Assembly: GCA_963402885.1 (NCBI GenBank)
Contig: OY727099.1
Location: forward strand, 4,390,001 to 4,454,000
DNA length: 64,000 bases
Origin: Antedon bifida
Taxonomy: Eukaryota; Echinodermata; Crinoidea; Comatulida; Antedonidae
Direction: 5' to 3'
Of the stretch, positions 15,001-30,000 are shown piece by piece; position 1 is the first letter of the stretch; each line of letters begins with the position of its first letter. The translations under genes and the position numbers were made by a program. The notes below the pieces were generated by a model. The model worked only from the letters and a program-made list of their open reading frames with translations. It was not told the origin of the DNA and searched no databases.

Positions 15001-18000
15001 AGGTTCACAAGGCTCATCTAATAATAAGAATATCATGCAACGATATAAAACCACCAATTGCTATATACAAAACATGCCACATTTATCAAGAACAATTCTG
15101 TAGTATTTCACAAAATAAGTAATTTAGATATAGACTCAAACTGGGATATAAGCAAATTCATTTTTGCAAAAAAAAAAAAATATGTAAGACAATTATTCAT
15201 ACACATTTCATTTGAGCAAATTTGTGAATTAAATTAGAGTGAATTTTTGTGAAATACATCCAAAATATTGAATCTACAAAAACAAAAGCAATAATATCAA
15301 TCAACATAAAATATGGAAAGAACGAAAAATATGAATTTTTTTTTAACCCCAAAAATGACATTTTACATTATTACATCTGGAAAACAATACTTATCAATCA
15401 GACAAGATCAATAAAAAAAGTAAAAAGTTTACTGAAAATAACACAATTATACATTAAACAAATAACATTGACATTTTATATAACAATAAAAAACAAACAT
15501 AGAAAAGAAATATGTTTTATTATTTACTGTCATTGTAAAAAGTATAGATGTATTCTTCGGTTTATGCTAAATCTTGGTTCCCACTAGAGATGCAACATAA
15601 GTAAGCGCAACACAAGCAAGATGACAAGCGACAGTTTGAATGATTCATCGCTTGTGATTGGTCAAATCACTTGCATTGCACTTACATTCTTGCAATACGT
15701 CCTAGTAGAAAACAAGATTAAATATGCGGGCGAATAAACGGACTGTTCTCTGTGCATATTATTGAGAACTAGTACTGCTTCATTGTTGAACGTAATATAA
15801 CTGGCAAGCAAATCAGGCTTGAACATACTAGGCCTATACAATTGTGATACCATAGGGGGTGGGGAGGGGAACTGGATACAAGCTAAAATCAAGTGTGTAT
15901 GTAAAATACTGAAATAGTGAATATAATGTCAAATATTGCTAAATTAAATATAATTTTTAATTTAAAAAAAACCTAGTTCCGATGTCCTATCACGTTTTTC
16001 CTGAACACCTACTCTTTCCTCAATTCCCTTTCCTTTTGAAGTAACCAAGTTCAAATCACATGCTGAAATTAAGTTTATTTTACTAAAATATGATAAAATA
16101 GGCAGACTTTCCTTTCCTTAAAACACCTACTCTTTCCATATGTTGTGTTCTCTCTTGATCTCTTGATATTATCAAGTTAAACATTTTAAAAAATAATTTT
16201 ATCTTACTTAGAAAATGATAGTTAGCTAAAAATACTATAAAAGAATTAGGCAGACTTCCCTGTTATAACTACTCCTACCCTATTTTTAGTTCTGCAGCAG
16301 TTCTCCTTCTATGAATCACATTAAAATCTAAAATTAAAGTCTAAATTAACATTATCTTACCAAAACATTATTTTTTAAATAGCAATAAATCTTTTCCCCC
16401 CTTTCTTTTACTTTATTCCTAATTTTTTGCTTGTCTTAGGTATGAAAAATTTACTTATTTTATTTAATAAAGTGTTTCTTATAAAAACATAGCAAAATAT
16501 GAACGTCTTATTAACAAATACGTTAAGCTCTGTCTACACTATCAAACATTATGTGGCAACAAAATATGATGTGCCCATATATGGACATGATGATGTCATA
16601 TCACTACCATATTTTGGCACATCACACTTTTTTTTGTCAAACTTGTTTGATAGTGTAGACAGAGCTTTAAGAGACGTATAGACTTGACTATCTGATTATG
16701 CCAGGCTTCTTATAGTTTTGGTACGTAAATAATTAGCTGAGAAACATTAAATGTTTACACAACAGAACTAGTACACTGTTGTGAACTTATCAAACAATAA
16801 TATAACACAATGTATTATGTATAAAGGAAATAAGATGAGAACATTTGTACTGCATGTAAAATGTTTATTATACACATTTACCCCAAATTGCATGCATTGG
16901 GTATCAAAATGACAGGAAGGACTTAAACTACCTTTGAAAATTATCTTGGATCCAATAAAGTGGACAAAATGGTGTTTCCCTACCCTGGAATGGTAATCTT
17001 TCCTAAGATATTAAAACTGAAAAACAAATAGTCTTAAAATAAACTTCTAAATAATATGATTGATAAACAAAAAAATTAATTATTCAACTATGGTTTTAAA
17101 GTAATTACATATTACTCATAAACCCAAACTTTGTGAAAAAAAAAAAAAATTCCTGTTTTAATGTCATCTCAATTCCCTAGTGATGGAACACATTTCGTGG
17201 TAAGATCTATTTAACACCATATAAAATAAAGAATTACAGAACTGTAGTGGTTAAAAGGTTTTTTTTATTTGGTAAAGAATTACATATGAATGTCAGGTTA
17301 TGATGTAATTTGTTAAGGATATGGTCAGAATTGACAATCAATCAATTCACAGACCTCAAACTTAAAAAAAACAACATATACACACAGTATTCAATATTTT
17401 GAACTGTACAACTACACAAGATTTTCTGTATTGTATAGGCTATTAAGGTTAAGAGGCCTAATGGTACATGTGTCACATGTGATACTATGTGATGGTGTAT
17501 TACAGAATTTGCCTATGATACTTGAACAATAGATACAAATAACAAGAATCGGCTAACATTACAACAAGGTATTTAGGGTACCTTTTAGACCACGCATTTA
17601 GAATCTGTAAATCTATTTTTAAATTGCATATTATGTACACATTTAATAAATAAAAATAGAGAACAAATAATCCTCAGTTAATTAAACAGCTATGACTATA
17701 TCTTAAAATCATGCAACATTACTGCAGTCATCCTGGGCTTGGTCCGATACCGTAAACAAACACTAATCAAAAAGGAAAAACCTAATTAACTAAAGCTCTG
17801 AAGTAAATTGATCGAATTCAACTCATTAATCACAACACCTATTTATCTAAATGATTGTTTTGCCCTATGACAGAGTTATTGGGCAAAGTGCAGAATTATT
17901 TTAGACTCAATGACTGCTTGAATGATAGGTTCTAACAGATGATACACAAAGTGGATGAGGAGGAAAGTTGTAGACAGAAATGTAATTTAATGTAACATTG

Positions 18001-21000
18001 CTCATGTACTACTCAAGGCTATATGTAGGCCATAAGCAGTAAATTCTAACGTTTCATCTCGTTCCGATGTCATGGATCTACAATTTCTTTACATATTTAG
18101 AATAATAATTTTATAAATAACAACATATCAAAAGTTCTCCATAATCGTGTTAGACAATTTTGAGAAATTACTGTTTTATTTTGGTACTTTATTTTAATAT
18201 ACACCGCGTGAGTGATTTGGTCGGGCCGAACGTTACACGTTCAAATTATCCGCAACGTCTTAAAAACTGTACCACGTGATCGTATTTCACCAATCATGCT
18301 CTGGTTACAGATGAGGGGAATCCCCAAAACTCACACACGGCAACGTCACACGTGGACAAAAATATTCAATCATAAATGGAGTAACTTGACGTGGAGGAAA
18401 ATTTGTTTGATTTCCCCACCGAACAAATTCTACTGTAAACGAAGAAATGATGCATCTTATGATCATCCTATTGTATTGAAATAGTCTCCTGCTCATATAT
18501 AGGAAATGGGATTTTTAGAATGTTACCACTTAAACCACTGTGCTATTAATAATATTCGTACAGAAAGGCTAGCCTAGCTACCTACGTCTTTAGGCTCTAG
18601 GCCTAGCCTAAAGGCTTAAGGTAGCACACTAGCCTAGGTCTTGGAGGTGTATACTAGCATAGGCTAGGTAGGCCCAGCAGCAGCACAGTATAGTTAGGAC
18701 AAACTGAATACAAAGACACAGGTGAGGATAGCATAATTTTAGTACATTTTGAGCAAATACAATAAATACACATTCAAATTAATATATCAATTGTTTGAAA
18801 TAATTAATTTGGTCTGGCCTAGTAAGCAGACTTTCCCTATACTGTACCTAGGCATAGGCTATCCTATTTAGTATTATGCATTCATTTTGATGGCCTGGTC
18901 TGGTCAGAGGACTAGGCCTAGGCCTAGTATTCATACATCAGCCCGGTATTATTTTTATTTATAAATTCTTAATTTTAATTTAAAATAATTTATTTCATTT
19001 CAACTGTATCTTTTCAATTCAATTTATTTCAATTTATGTCTAGGTTGTCTGGTGGAAAGGAGGCACAAAAATGCTGAACACGTTCACTGATTCTGGTAAG
19101 TTTTGGATCCTTTTTTAATGTAGAGATGAGAAATGCCAAATGATTTATGTTTTGTTATAATTATGTACAATAGTAGTAAAATTAGTAATGAAAGTTAAAA
19201 ATAGTAATGAATGCAAAAAATAGCTGAAAAACATCCATTACTTTAAAAATGTTTTATATATCAGGTTGCATTGTCAATAAACACTATATAGTAATGTAAA
19301 GTGTGTGGTAGAGTAAGTAAAGTTGAGAATGTTTTTAAATATAAAACCAAAAAGATTCATTGTAATTTAATAATATTCAGTTTAACTAAAATATTAAGTA
19401 ATCGATATAAATTAGATAATCTATTCTTGATTATTTGTTACAGAAATGATACCAGCTTCAAAACAATTGTCGTCATCTTGAATTTTTCAAAAACTTCACA
19501 AACATCAACTGGCTGAATGTAAAATACTTACTGCAAATGTTGCTGAATCTCTGTTTAATTGTACCTACCTACAACGTAGTATGTACATACTGTATATGAA
19601 GGATATTGCACATAGTAATTATTACTTATTAATTAGTTAAAGTATATTTGGTATTTCCATTGTACACTGGCCATGCCGCACCTGAAATTGACAACTTTTC
19701 TAATTGACTACTAGTTTTGCTGGTACAACGTATCTAGAGAAGAGTAGGATTATATACATTGTATATTGGGCAACATGTAGGGTTGTAAAAAAACACAAAT
19801 CCAAAAGAAACAAAAAAAAAATAAATGAAAATACATGTACCATGAGGTACATGTACACAAGGTATTTGTTGTATATTGTGTGTATATGTCCAGTTCATAT
19901 TATTATTGTTGATAATCAACAATAATAATTCTCTCCACAAGAGTTACATTCATGTTATCAATATAACAACAGTAAAAATGGGCTGGCAGGCCTACTTATC
20001 TGATGTTTCAGAAAAAAATGGGTTGTTTTTATGGAAGCTCCTGGCCTAAATTGGCACTAAAAACTCCTAAAAAATGCAATATTTAAGTTCCAATAAATAA
20101 GTTATTGCATAATCATTTATTGTTTGTGTTGAAAATTTACTCGGGTGTCACTAACCTACTAGCATACCCATATTATTATGGCAAGTCACTTTCTAAGAAA
20201 TCATGTAGGCTTACGACGTACTCCTCAAAAACAAATAAAACATCAAAATTATCTATAAAATTAGCAAATTCTCAGCTGGTGCAGTGCATCTTCCTATATA
20301 AAAAAAATCATCAAGCTGGTTTGAAAAGGTTGTTTATCAACCCTCTCGGGTAGTTGTACAGAAAAGGCATAGTATTTATGCAGGCGCCTTTTATGGTTTG
20401 AGTCGAGTTCACACAAAATTGGCACTAAAAACAAAAAAAATGCAATGTAAGTTACAATCATATTATTGCATAATAATTTCTTTTGCGTTGAAACTTCACT
20501 TGTGTGTCACTAACTCACTAGGATACCCATTGCATGAATATAAATACATAGTGAGAGTTGATTATTAAGATATAACTGCTCAAAAAACGACTAAAAGATA
20601 TTAAAATTGGCCAAATCTCAGTTTTTGCATCTTCATAAATAAAAACTTCCTGAAGCTGACAAGTTGAAACTTTGAATCTTGTTTAACAACCCTCTCAAAT
20701 AGTTGGGAAAAAAATATAAATATGGTATGTCAATTAGTTACGAAGATATTGTGTCTTAAAAATCTTGAAAAGTGCAATTACAACTAAATAATTGTAATTT
20801 TTCAGTTTTCCTCACATACAAAATACTTATTTTTAAAATTTAAAATTTTGGAAAAGTGTTCACAATATACTGGACTACTCACAGAGAAAAGACAATTGCA
20901 TTTGGACAAAGACTTTTAAAGATATTGGCCCATAAAAGTACCTCCAGACCTCAAAAAGTGCCTTTTTTGCAGTAGTGGGGTACCTTTGAGAGGCCATTGC

Positions 21001-24000
21001 TCAAAAGTGTACAAGTATTTCATGGAGAACTTTTGATATAGTATGTGTAACATATTCATTTCACAATATCAACTTTCAAAATGTAGATCCAAGAGGTGGG
21101 AACGAAATCCATGTTCTAGGCATCTTTTGAGCTACTGCTTATGGCCTAATGGTGATAAACTTTAAAAAGGGGGAGAAAGACAGTGTTGGTGGAGAATAGA
21201 ACAAAAATAGATAACTCATGGCTAGAGAAAGAAAATGCAAGAAAACTAAATGTTGGGCAACCAAATATATTTTAGGAAATAATAAATTATTTTCCTAAAT
21301 TAATTTATCCCCCTAAATTTATAGTAGATTGGTTTGTCTTACTTTTTTCAGCTTTTGGGTTGAAGGACAAGCAAGTAACTTATCAATCCCCACATTGGGG
21401 ATTTCAGGAGGTTTAACAAAATTGTGTTTGAAATTGTGTAATTTTATCATAATGTGGACTATTTATACACTTTGTTTTCTAATTGTGGATCCATCAATAT
21501 GAACATTGAGACCAGTCGTCTAACTGCCAGGCCATCTACACCATCCAGTACCAGCCCAGCTTACTAAGTTGGCCGTCTACATCATCCAGTACCTGCCCAG
21601 TTTACTAAGTTGGCCGTCTACACCATCCAGTATCCGCCCAGCTTACTAAGTTGGCCGTCTACACCATCCAGTACCCGCCCAGCTTACTAAGTTTCCTATT
21701 TACATGCCACATCCTTACGCTAACCTTCAACAAGACCATCTTTAATTTCATTCATTAAACTGATTAATTACTTTCATTTAAAATGTTTGTAAATATACTA
21801 AAACCTGCTGAATAATCTTTCTTCATTTTCATTTTAATTAATTTTTAATTATTTGTTATTCTTTCACTCGTTTAAATATTAATTATTATCCAATTTGATT
21901 AAATTAATGATATAAAATTTAATTAAATATTAATAAAGTATATAGTGCATTTCACACGGGTCGTTGCTTGTCTGTTGCCAACTCTCGGACCTATTTTTTC
22001 CCATAATTCAAAATCTATAGTTTACATTTTAAATATTAGATACTTTTTTTAAAATATCCAAACATTACTTTTGGAGATGTTTCTTTTTTCAAATCACATG
22101 AAATAAAACAAGGCCATATACATGGCTGCAGTCGCGTGCTCAACTTAGTGTTTACCGACCGACCAACCGACCGACATAGTGAGCTGTAGAGTATTCGATT
22201 GGGGAAGGGGGTCTTTACCGTCATAATTGGTTGTACTGAATAAAAAACAAAAATAAATTGTGTACAGCAAATATCTGCCAAGTTACAATTGTAACAAGGA
22301 AATTACCAAATCAACAACCAAAGTGTTTAATTCACGTTTCCTTCTCAAATCACAAAATTCAATGAGTTTAATTGTTTTGTTCTGCTGGCAGTCATTGAAT
22401 AGAAGCCATCAAACCACGAATCGAGGAATCGAGTTAAACATGAGGCAGAGAGGAAGGGTGTAACCATATGCGAATAATACACAATTATAATTTTTATTTA
22501 GAATGTAAATTAATTAAATGGATGCAAGCAATCATAGAAAGTATTACCAAAGAAATCTTAATTTATTTTGACAACTTGTCTTGCTTTCTTGGGTTTCCAC
22601 TTCTGTTCATTTCTTGTTGGTCTCTTTATTAACTTCCTATTATCGGCTTGTGTAGCATGACCGAGATAAGATTTGTTTATAGAATATAGTAATTAGTAAT
22701 ATTTGCTACTGTTTAACTTTTTAATGAATGACACGTTAATTCCAAGGACATTTGGTACATTTATAGATTAATTAATGAATCTGATCATGCTGTAATTTAC
22801 TTATGAATGAATGAACTACTGAAATTCTTTTTTAGTTACCGAACTCCTATTCAGAGGACATCTGTATTCAGGGACACCTCAATTCAGGGACACCTCAATT
22901 CAGGGGACACCACTCCACTATTCAGAGGACACCGCTATTCAGGGAACATCACTATCCAGGGGAGACTCCTATTCATGGGATACTCACACATTTTTGTTTT
23001 TTGTGTTTTTTGAGGGGCAACATAAAACACTATGATCAATCTCTATTCAGGGGCACCAATTTTACACCACTAATAATGAGACACTGTTGAGTCCTGAAAG
23101 GGGTGCTATTGTAACAATAACAACAATAGCTTTGTATATCAATTTAATAATCATTATTTTCATCTTAATATTTAAATCATTAAATAGGTTGGAAATGTTC
23201 AATTTACTTCAATGTATATTTAAATATCATGATTTCCTGTCCTTTTAGGGTATAAAACATACAATCTTTAGGGTACAATAATTATAAACATTTATTTGTT
23301 ATTAAATTGTGGGAAAATTAGTTTTGTTACAACATGTGATTCTAGTTAATACCGGTTAGAATTTAACATTTATAAATTTCATAATTATCTTAATTTTTTT
23401 TCTCCATGACTCCATCAAAATTAATAATCTTTATATTCTTTGACAGTTTCAAAAGTCGGTCAAAATGCTCTTCCTTTAATAGCCAATCAAAGCGTCCGAT
23501 ATCTAAGCATTAATGATTGGCTTACTTAACTTTAAATGTCAATATAAATTAAATCAGTTCCACTTGCCAATCATGTACTTTTTCTTAATATAAATTATTT
23601 TTTCCTAATATTGTTAATGCATTTTGTCGAGACATATCATACTCTATACGTATGTTTAGAACAGGCAAATGGTAAGACAAGAATGATAGAAGTCAGTAAT
23701 GTTCAAATGACATTCTGAGATAAACATTTGAATTTGATTTTCTAGGTTTGTAAGTGTTTTCCCGATATACGTTTTATATCATTTTAAACATTAAAAAAAA
23801 AAAATTTTATTATTCCATATTTTGTTCCGTAATTACAGTATGAGACTTATATTTACAGAAAATGAAAGTCCTGGGTTCGTATCATATATGAATTATTGTT
23901 GTTGCATGATATTTTGCACTATTTTAAAAATAATTTTGGATCTAATAATTTGTGTAAGGTGCAGCTTGTGAAGTATTGTTGCTTATCTGTGTTAGAATTC

Positions 24001-27000
24001 TTAGGCCATATGACGGCATATACCTAAATTGACAATAACTAACTATACTGACATTTATGTCATTTGGAAATGAGAGATGGTCATAAAGGTGAAACAATAT
24101 TACCTAGATATTTAATAAACCATTAAAATTATTAACAGATCAAACTTTCTGCATCAGACAGTCAAACAGGGTTAGGTTACAAATAACTGAATAAATAAAA
24201 TTTTTTTATTATTTACTAAAAATTTATACCTAGTTGGTTAGAATCTAAATGACTCAACAGATATTTCTTTAAAAATCAAATAAACTTTAATTGCCGTTCT
24301 GATCTGATATGCAATAACTTCCAAGTTGGTATGTAAAAAAAATAAAGATAAACTCATTATGTGGCTCCATATTTCCCTTTCTACCAGACATCCGCAAACT
24401 GAGTGATAAACCTAAGGCAAAATAGTAATCCCTACCAAAACAACTAAATTGTAAAATAACAGTTTATCTAAGTATATCAATTTAACCTCAATAAATTAAA
24501 GTACAAATTACAGAATACTAAACGGAAGGATGATTTTATGTTTTAGTTTTCAATCTTTATATAATATCCACAGCATGTGGCATTGCCTACAGCAAACTTA
24601 AACTAGTTTGTGTGATGTGCCCAAATATGGTAGTGATAAACTCAAATATGGTAGTGATAAGACATCAGCATGTCCATATCACATTTTTTTGTCGCATATA
24701 ATTTGATAGTGTATACAGAGCTTTAGACACTACATAGTTTTCAATAAATAAATAAAAAGATTTGTTATAGACTGGCATGCCAATATATTTACAGATCTAT
24801 GCTCTATACATGGAGTAAAAGAACAGAAGGTAACGGTAAGTAGAATCTGTATCTATGTAGAATCTGTATCTATCCTCAGCAGCCCGTCCGCTCCATGCTT
24901 TGAGTACATGGCCATAAGGAATAACATAGATTCTATATTTTTATTACCGTTATCGTTTGTCTGTAAATTGGCCTGTATTCTGTTTTTAGTATTTGCTCCT
25001 AGGAAATAATGATCTTATTGGGAACTAATTCTGTCATTGATTGGCATTACCCCATGACATAGGGAAACATGTGAGTTGGTTTCCTAATTCTTAAAAAACA
25101 CAACACAGTAAATATTAAATCAGATCTGAAGTTCTATTTTTCTATCTTTATGGATTTTTAGATTTTAAATTGTATCATTTTTTTAAAATGCCATCAAACT
25201 AAATGAAAGAAGTGAATAATACAACCACCACAGAAAGCAGGCCGACTGTAGAAATGTGCAAATAGCTCATTTTTAGTAGGATGTTCTTCCTTCCACGTGA
25301 TTTACTGGGTGTTTGACTTGTGAAACAAGTGAGGAAGTTTACAATGGGTTGAGGGGAAAAGACATCTGAAGTAGTACCCTTTAAGTGGATACTCTGTGTG
25401 GGTAGCTAGATAGAAAATGAGGAAGTTTATACTGAGGCAAAAGAAAAACACTTAAGAATGTAACATCTGTGCCCCTTTAAAGTAGAAGTTGGTGTTATTG
25501 GTGGCTGGAACGGAATATATCAATAATATTTGAAATCTACATTTGACTTCTTTTTCAAAGTCTACAAACAAGCAAAATACACTACTGAAAACATAGATGG
25601 GATTTTGTCATTAAAAAATACAATTAACACTATGACTAAACATTTACAAAAAATACACAGGTAACAAACAAAATAATTCACGAATATAACATTTGATAAT
25701 ATAAAAACAGCAATTATAAATAAGTGCATGCAATTGACATAATTTGCAATATAAAATATACACATTATAAAATATATATAAAAAATGCTTTTGATAAAAG
25801 ATATAGCTATATATACAATTTTACAAATTTCACAGCAAAAAAAGGCAAATGTTGTTAAAGACGGCAATACATTACCCGAGAATTTTTCTAAAAGTGATAA
25901 ATGATTTTGGCACGTACCATTTCTAGAAAAGGGTGACCATAGTTTTTTAGGCTTCGTAACTGTAGCGTATATATTTTCTGTAAGAAATAATGATAAGCCG
26001 TGCAAGCATGAGAGGAAAGAAAAGCATTTTTACAAGCAATTTTAATATACATGTAATAATACATGTTGCTAAATACAGCATAATAAGCATATATATTGTT
26101 TTTTAAGTAAAAGAAAAAAAGTTAATAGCACCATTATATGGGGTTGTATTATTATATAGCATAAAAGATTGTTTAAAAGGGTCAAAATGTATCCAACCTA
26201 TTAAACGAAAAAAAAAAAAATTATGCCTCGGTTAATCAGATGTGCCGGATTGAAATTCTCGACTCTGCTCAATTATGCCTAAGCACAGTGCGCCAATATA
26301 CTCACTAAGCCTAAATGTAAAACAACATACTCAAAAGAAACTTCAGACAGAAACGGCAACCATTGTTTGGTTTCCGTATTTCGATCATTTTAATTGTCCT
26401 GTCACCTAGTTCGATTTCTAACCTTCTTTGCCTATGTTATATTTATTATGATTGCATACATATAGGAATTAGGATCTTAACCGGTTCCACAAAAGATTAG
26501 ATGTGGTCATTCGATAGAGGCTGTTAGGATTTGTGGTATGTTTTTTTTGGTCTATTACTGATGGCCTATTAACCACTACAACTACATAAATGACAAATAA
26601 ATCCTACAATCTTTTTTAATAATTTGGCAGCTAGAGATTATAGCTTTTCTAAATAATTCATATCAATCATATATATCATAATTTATTTCGGCATTGTAAA
26701 CAAAAACCAACATGAACACAGAACAAAAGTAAATCACTTTAAATAGTTAGGTTACTATACATACTGTAATGTTTTAAACTGTAAATTAAAACTTAAATTA
26801 ATTAATGATATCAAACTCATTTGCATATTATTACTTTTAAGTCAGCCTTTGCATTGGTATGGTAGAAATAACAAAGTTAAAAATATTGATAATTTTTGTG
26901 ATCTTGCAAAAAGCTGCTTTGTGCAAATATAAAGAAAATTGTCAAGCATTTTTAATAAGTTAATAACAATTAATGACTTTGTAAGCAAATGGAATTTTTA

Positions 27001-30000
27001 GCGTGCTTTAAAGTTATAATTAATAAAGAAACAACAAAACTGCTTGTTGATTAAAAAATAACTATAGTAAAACCCTTTGGGAGACCCCTATTCAGGAGAC
27101 ACCGATATTAATGGAACAATTTGCCATGAAACAAACAATGTGCAATATCAGTTTCAATACAATCCCTATTCAGGGGACACCCCTATATAGGGGACACTTT
27201 GATGGGTCCCAATGGTGTCCTCTTAAAAGGAGAACTACTGTATTTTAATTAAAACCATACAATTCCCTCACACTATACTCGGCCATACAGTAATCTAGTG
27301 GAAAAAGGCTTCATACTGCTTTTAAATACTGTCACCCCGCCTTCATGTTTGCCAACTACCCTTATGTACATCCCTGCAATGGTGTCCTCTTAAACTACTA
27401 CTGTATTTTAATTAAAACCATACAACACAACCCCTACAGTGATAGTTGATCCATGGAATAATAATATTATTAATCCAAAGTTTTACAATCAATGAGGACA
27501 TTTCCTAGCACAAACAAAAATATTACCATTTTGAATTCAAACAATAAGCTAAAACTGATCAAATAATTGTCAAGACAAGCAGTGACGGAATTTTTTTAAT
27601 TGGAAATATATATAGCCTCACAAACAGATATCATTTCATTTCAGTTGTCAAAAGGGAGTAGTTTATTAGACATCTGGATAATAAACCCTTATTCATTTCT
27701 AGTTAATATTCAAAAAATAATATTCAAAAAATATATTGACATTACTATGTATATTATGCCTAGTATTAAATAATGTTAACATTTGATAACTGTTCAATTG
27801 AATTTCAGTTGTTAAAACTAACTAAGTTTACTCATTGGCAATTCATTCTATTTCATATTACTCCTGTGGAATGAGATCATGTCTTGGGAATACAAGAATA
27901 AATATACACAAAGGCAAAGCTATTTGTCTTAGCCTGATAAATGCAATCAAATCAAACAGTAGTTATTATCATATTAAGTCAGCTTTCAAAATACATATTA
28001 TATTTTTTAAATTTTTTTTTGTTTATGACTTTTCATGCGTAACTCTTCATATCATGTCAAAATCAATCATATTTTATTCCTTAAGAATAATTGAAGTGTG
28101 CATTCTCTTATTGTTTTCTAAATGTTAGTCACTGATTTTAACAATTTCAAATGTATGATAACGCCACTTAATTAGTTTTAATGAATCCTTCAATGCATTC
28201 TAAAAAAACCACCCAAAAATCGGCTGCCTCTCATGATTTCCAGATGAGATGGGAGTTCAAAGACTCTTAAATATTTCTTTATCAGAAAACTTGTGCAAAT
28301 GATAGAGGGCAGTATTGCAATTGAATTCAAATTTCTAATCAAATTTTCTGTCTGTAAAGGATTTTAATAACACTGTATGCTACCTAATTGGTTATTCTAA
28401 CGATACCATAGGATTAACTACTGTATATACTATTCCCCCCTACTTTGCCTTGGGATAGGATCACTAAGTTACCCAGTCAAAGTTGTTTATTCGTTGAAAA
28501 GAAATTTCTTACTATATTTAGCTTTTCAGATTAAGTCCAATTTAATTGTTTATTTTTTTATTCGCAATGTCACCTTCCTGAGGGATAAGAGTGACGTAAT
28601 CATTTATTATATAATATTCCATTTCTAGACTGTATTACGTCAACATCCTACTGTAGTTGAATGGCCTTCCTTTGACATGGCTATACTAGGAATTACCATT
28701 AGAATTAGTTTATCATAAGATACGGAGCAGCTAGACAAAGGGTTACTGTCAGGAATAATAGACGGATCCAAATAAAAATGAGAGAAAATGCATTTTAGTG
28801 GAGTGGAAGGTGACACGTAATTATCAAGAAAGTTGAGATGAATGAAACAATCACATTTATAAATCTAAAGGATATAATATGGTAAAACTATATTACATTA
28901 AAATATAAAATGTTGTGTATTCCATTGTAGTATGTGGCATATATGGCAATCAGTATCACATGTATTTCATTGTAGAACATATTAGTGTACTTTCAATCCA
29001 TATTATCGTGTAATAATATCGCAATCGTATCACGCACATAAGTAGAAAATAATATGTATGAAGCTAAGGGGTACAAAAATAGCAGTAACTTAGAACAAGG
29101 GGTCAATGACAGACAAACAAAACATAACATTTTCAGCTGGTAATATAGAGCAACTATCAGTACATGGAAATATTGAATACTTATATACACAGCAAGCATG
29201 GGTGAATGAAAGAATTCTAAGCGAAAGCTAGACTATTGGCATATACATGTCCATAATTAGCTCTACTTAAATTATTATCAATACAATGGGTATTACGGGT
29301 TATTAAAAAACAGAAAAATAATGTAAAAGGAAGGTGTTACAAAAGCACTATACTATACAATGTCAGTTGTAGCACTAGTCAGGTTAATAAAAACAATACA
29401 ATTAAATAGGAAGGTATTCTACAGTAAATACACTATTTCTATATACACACTGTAAGTTGTAGTCTAGGTTAATAAAAACAATACAATTGAAAAGAGAAGG
29501 TTTTCTAAATGCACTACTATAACACACACTGTAAGTTGTATTCTATTCAGGCTATTAAAAACAAAACAATTTTACAAAAAACAAAGGGATTCTAAATTAC
29601 TAGTACACAATGGGACTGATATGCAGGGATGTAGTTTAAAAGATGTGGCAAATTCATGTTATACACCCCACCCTACAGACAGCATTTTTATTAAGAGACG
29701 GAAATAAAGCATGTATGTGTATACCAATGCTTAAATCCTTTGTACGAATATAATCCCACCCTTTATAATTTAGGCTAAATTCAGAGACAGGACTTTAAAA
29801 TCCATTGCTAATGCGATCCAAGTATAATTAATCATTCTAATTTTCACAGAATTTTGTACTTAGGCCTCGACCTCAGACTATACTCAGCCATACAGTAATC
29901 TAGCCTAGTGGAAAAAGGTTTCATACTGCTTTTAAATACTGTCACCCCGCCTTCATGTTTGCCAACTACCCTTATGTACATCCCTGCATATTGTGATTAG

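Larger units (their letters stand above)
15018..18189. other. p190 intron 16, 3' part
   Basis: Contains two MITEs (15571-15718 and 16526-16666) and short repeats of CTTTCC/CCTACTC-type sequence around 16000-16330; otherwise AT-rich with no exon signal. Confidence 0.6.
19096..24387. other. Intron of both genes (plus-strand intron 2; p190 intron 16)
   Basis: Contains a degenerate ~365-bp repeat pair (20050-20850), the 41-bp tandem repeat (21530-21693), a GTCGCGTGC repeat (22124-22191), a repeat shared with 31690-31785, and a CAGTAGAACCCC-family region (22840-23115). No supported exon. Confidence 0.55.

Noticed and set aside
14782..15021. Plus-strand frame overlapping exon 17
   Set aside because: Antisense to p190 exon 17 and to the adjacent MITE; no splice or start support.
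18212..18484. 90-codon open frame in the CpG-rich region
   Set aside because: Opens with GTG rather than ATG and sits in the promoter-like block; composition reflects CpG motifs, not a protein family.
22260..22463. Plus-strand frame with a good-looking acceptor (TTTTGTTCTGCTGGCAG)
   Set aside because: The downstream segment is shared with 31690-31785, so it is a dispersed repeat; it stops after about 23 codons with no donor in phase.
23440..23530. Possible plus-strand exon after TTTATATTCTTTGACAG (frame SKVGQNALPLIANQSV)
   Set aside because: No donor is found before the stop, the phase is not needed by the gene model, and the sequence contains a CCAATCA/TGATTGG inverted pair suggesting a repeat.
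25562..26005. 147-codon minus-strand open frame as a single gene
   Set aside because: Only the first part beyond 25918 is coding (p190 exon 16); the remainder is AT-rich read-through past a consensus donor.
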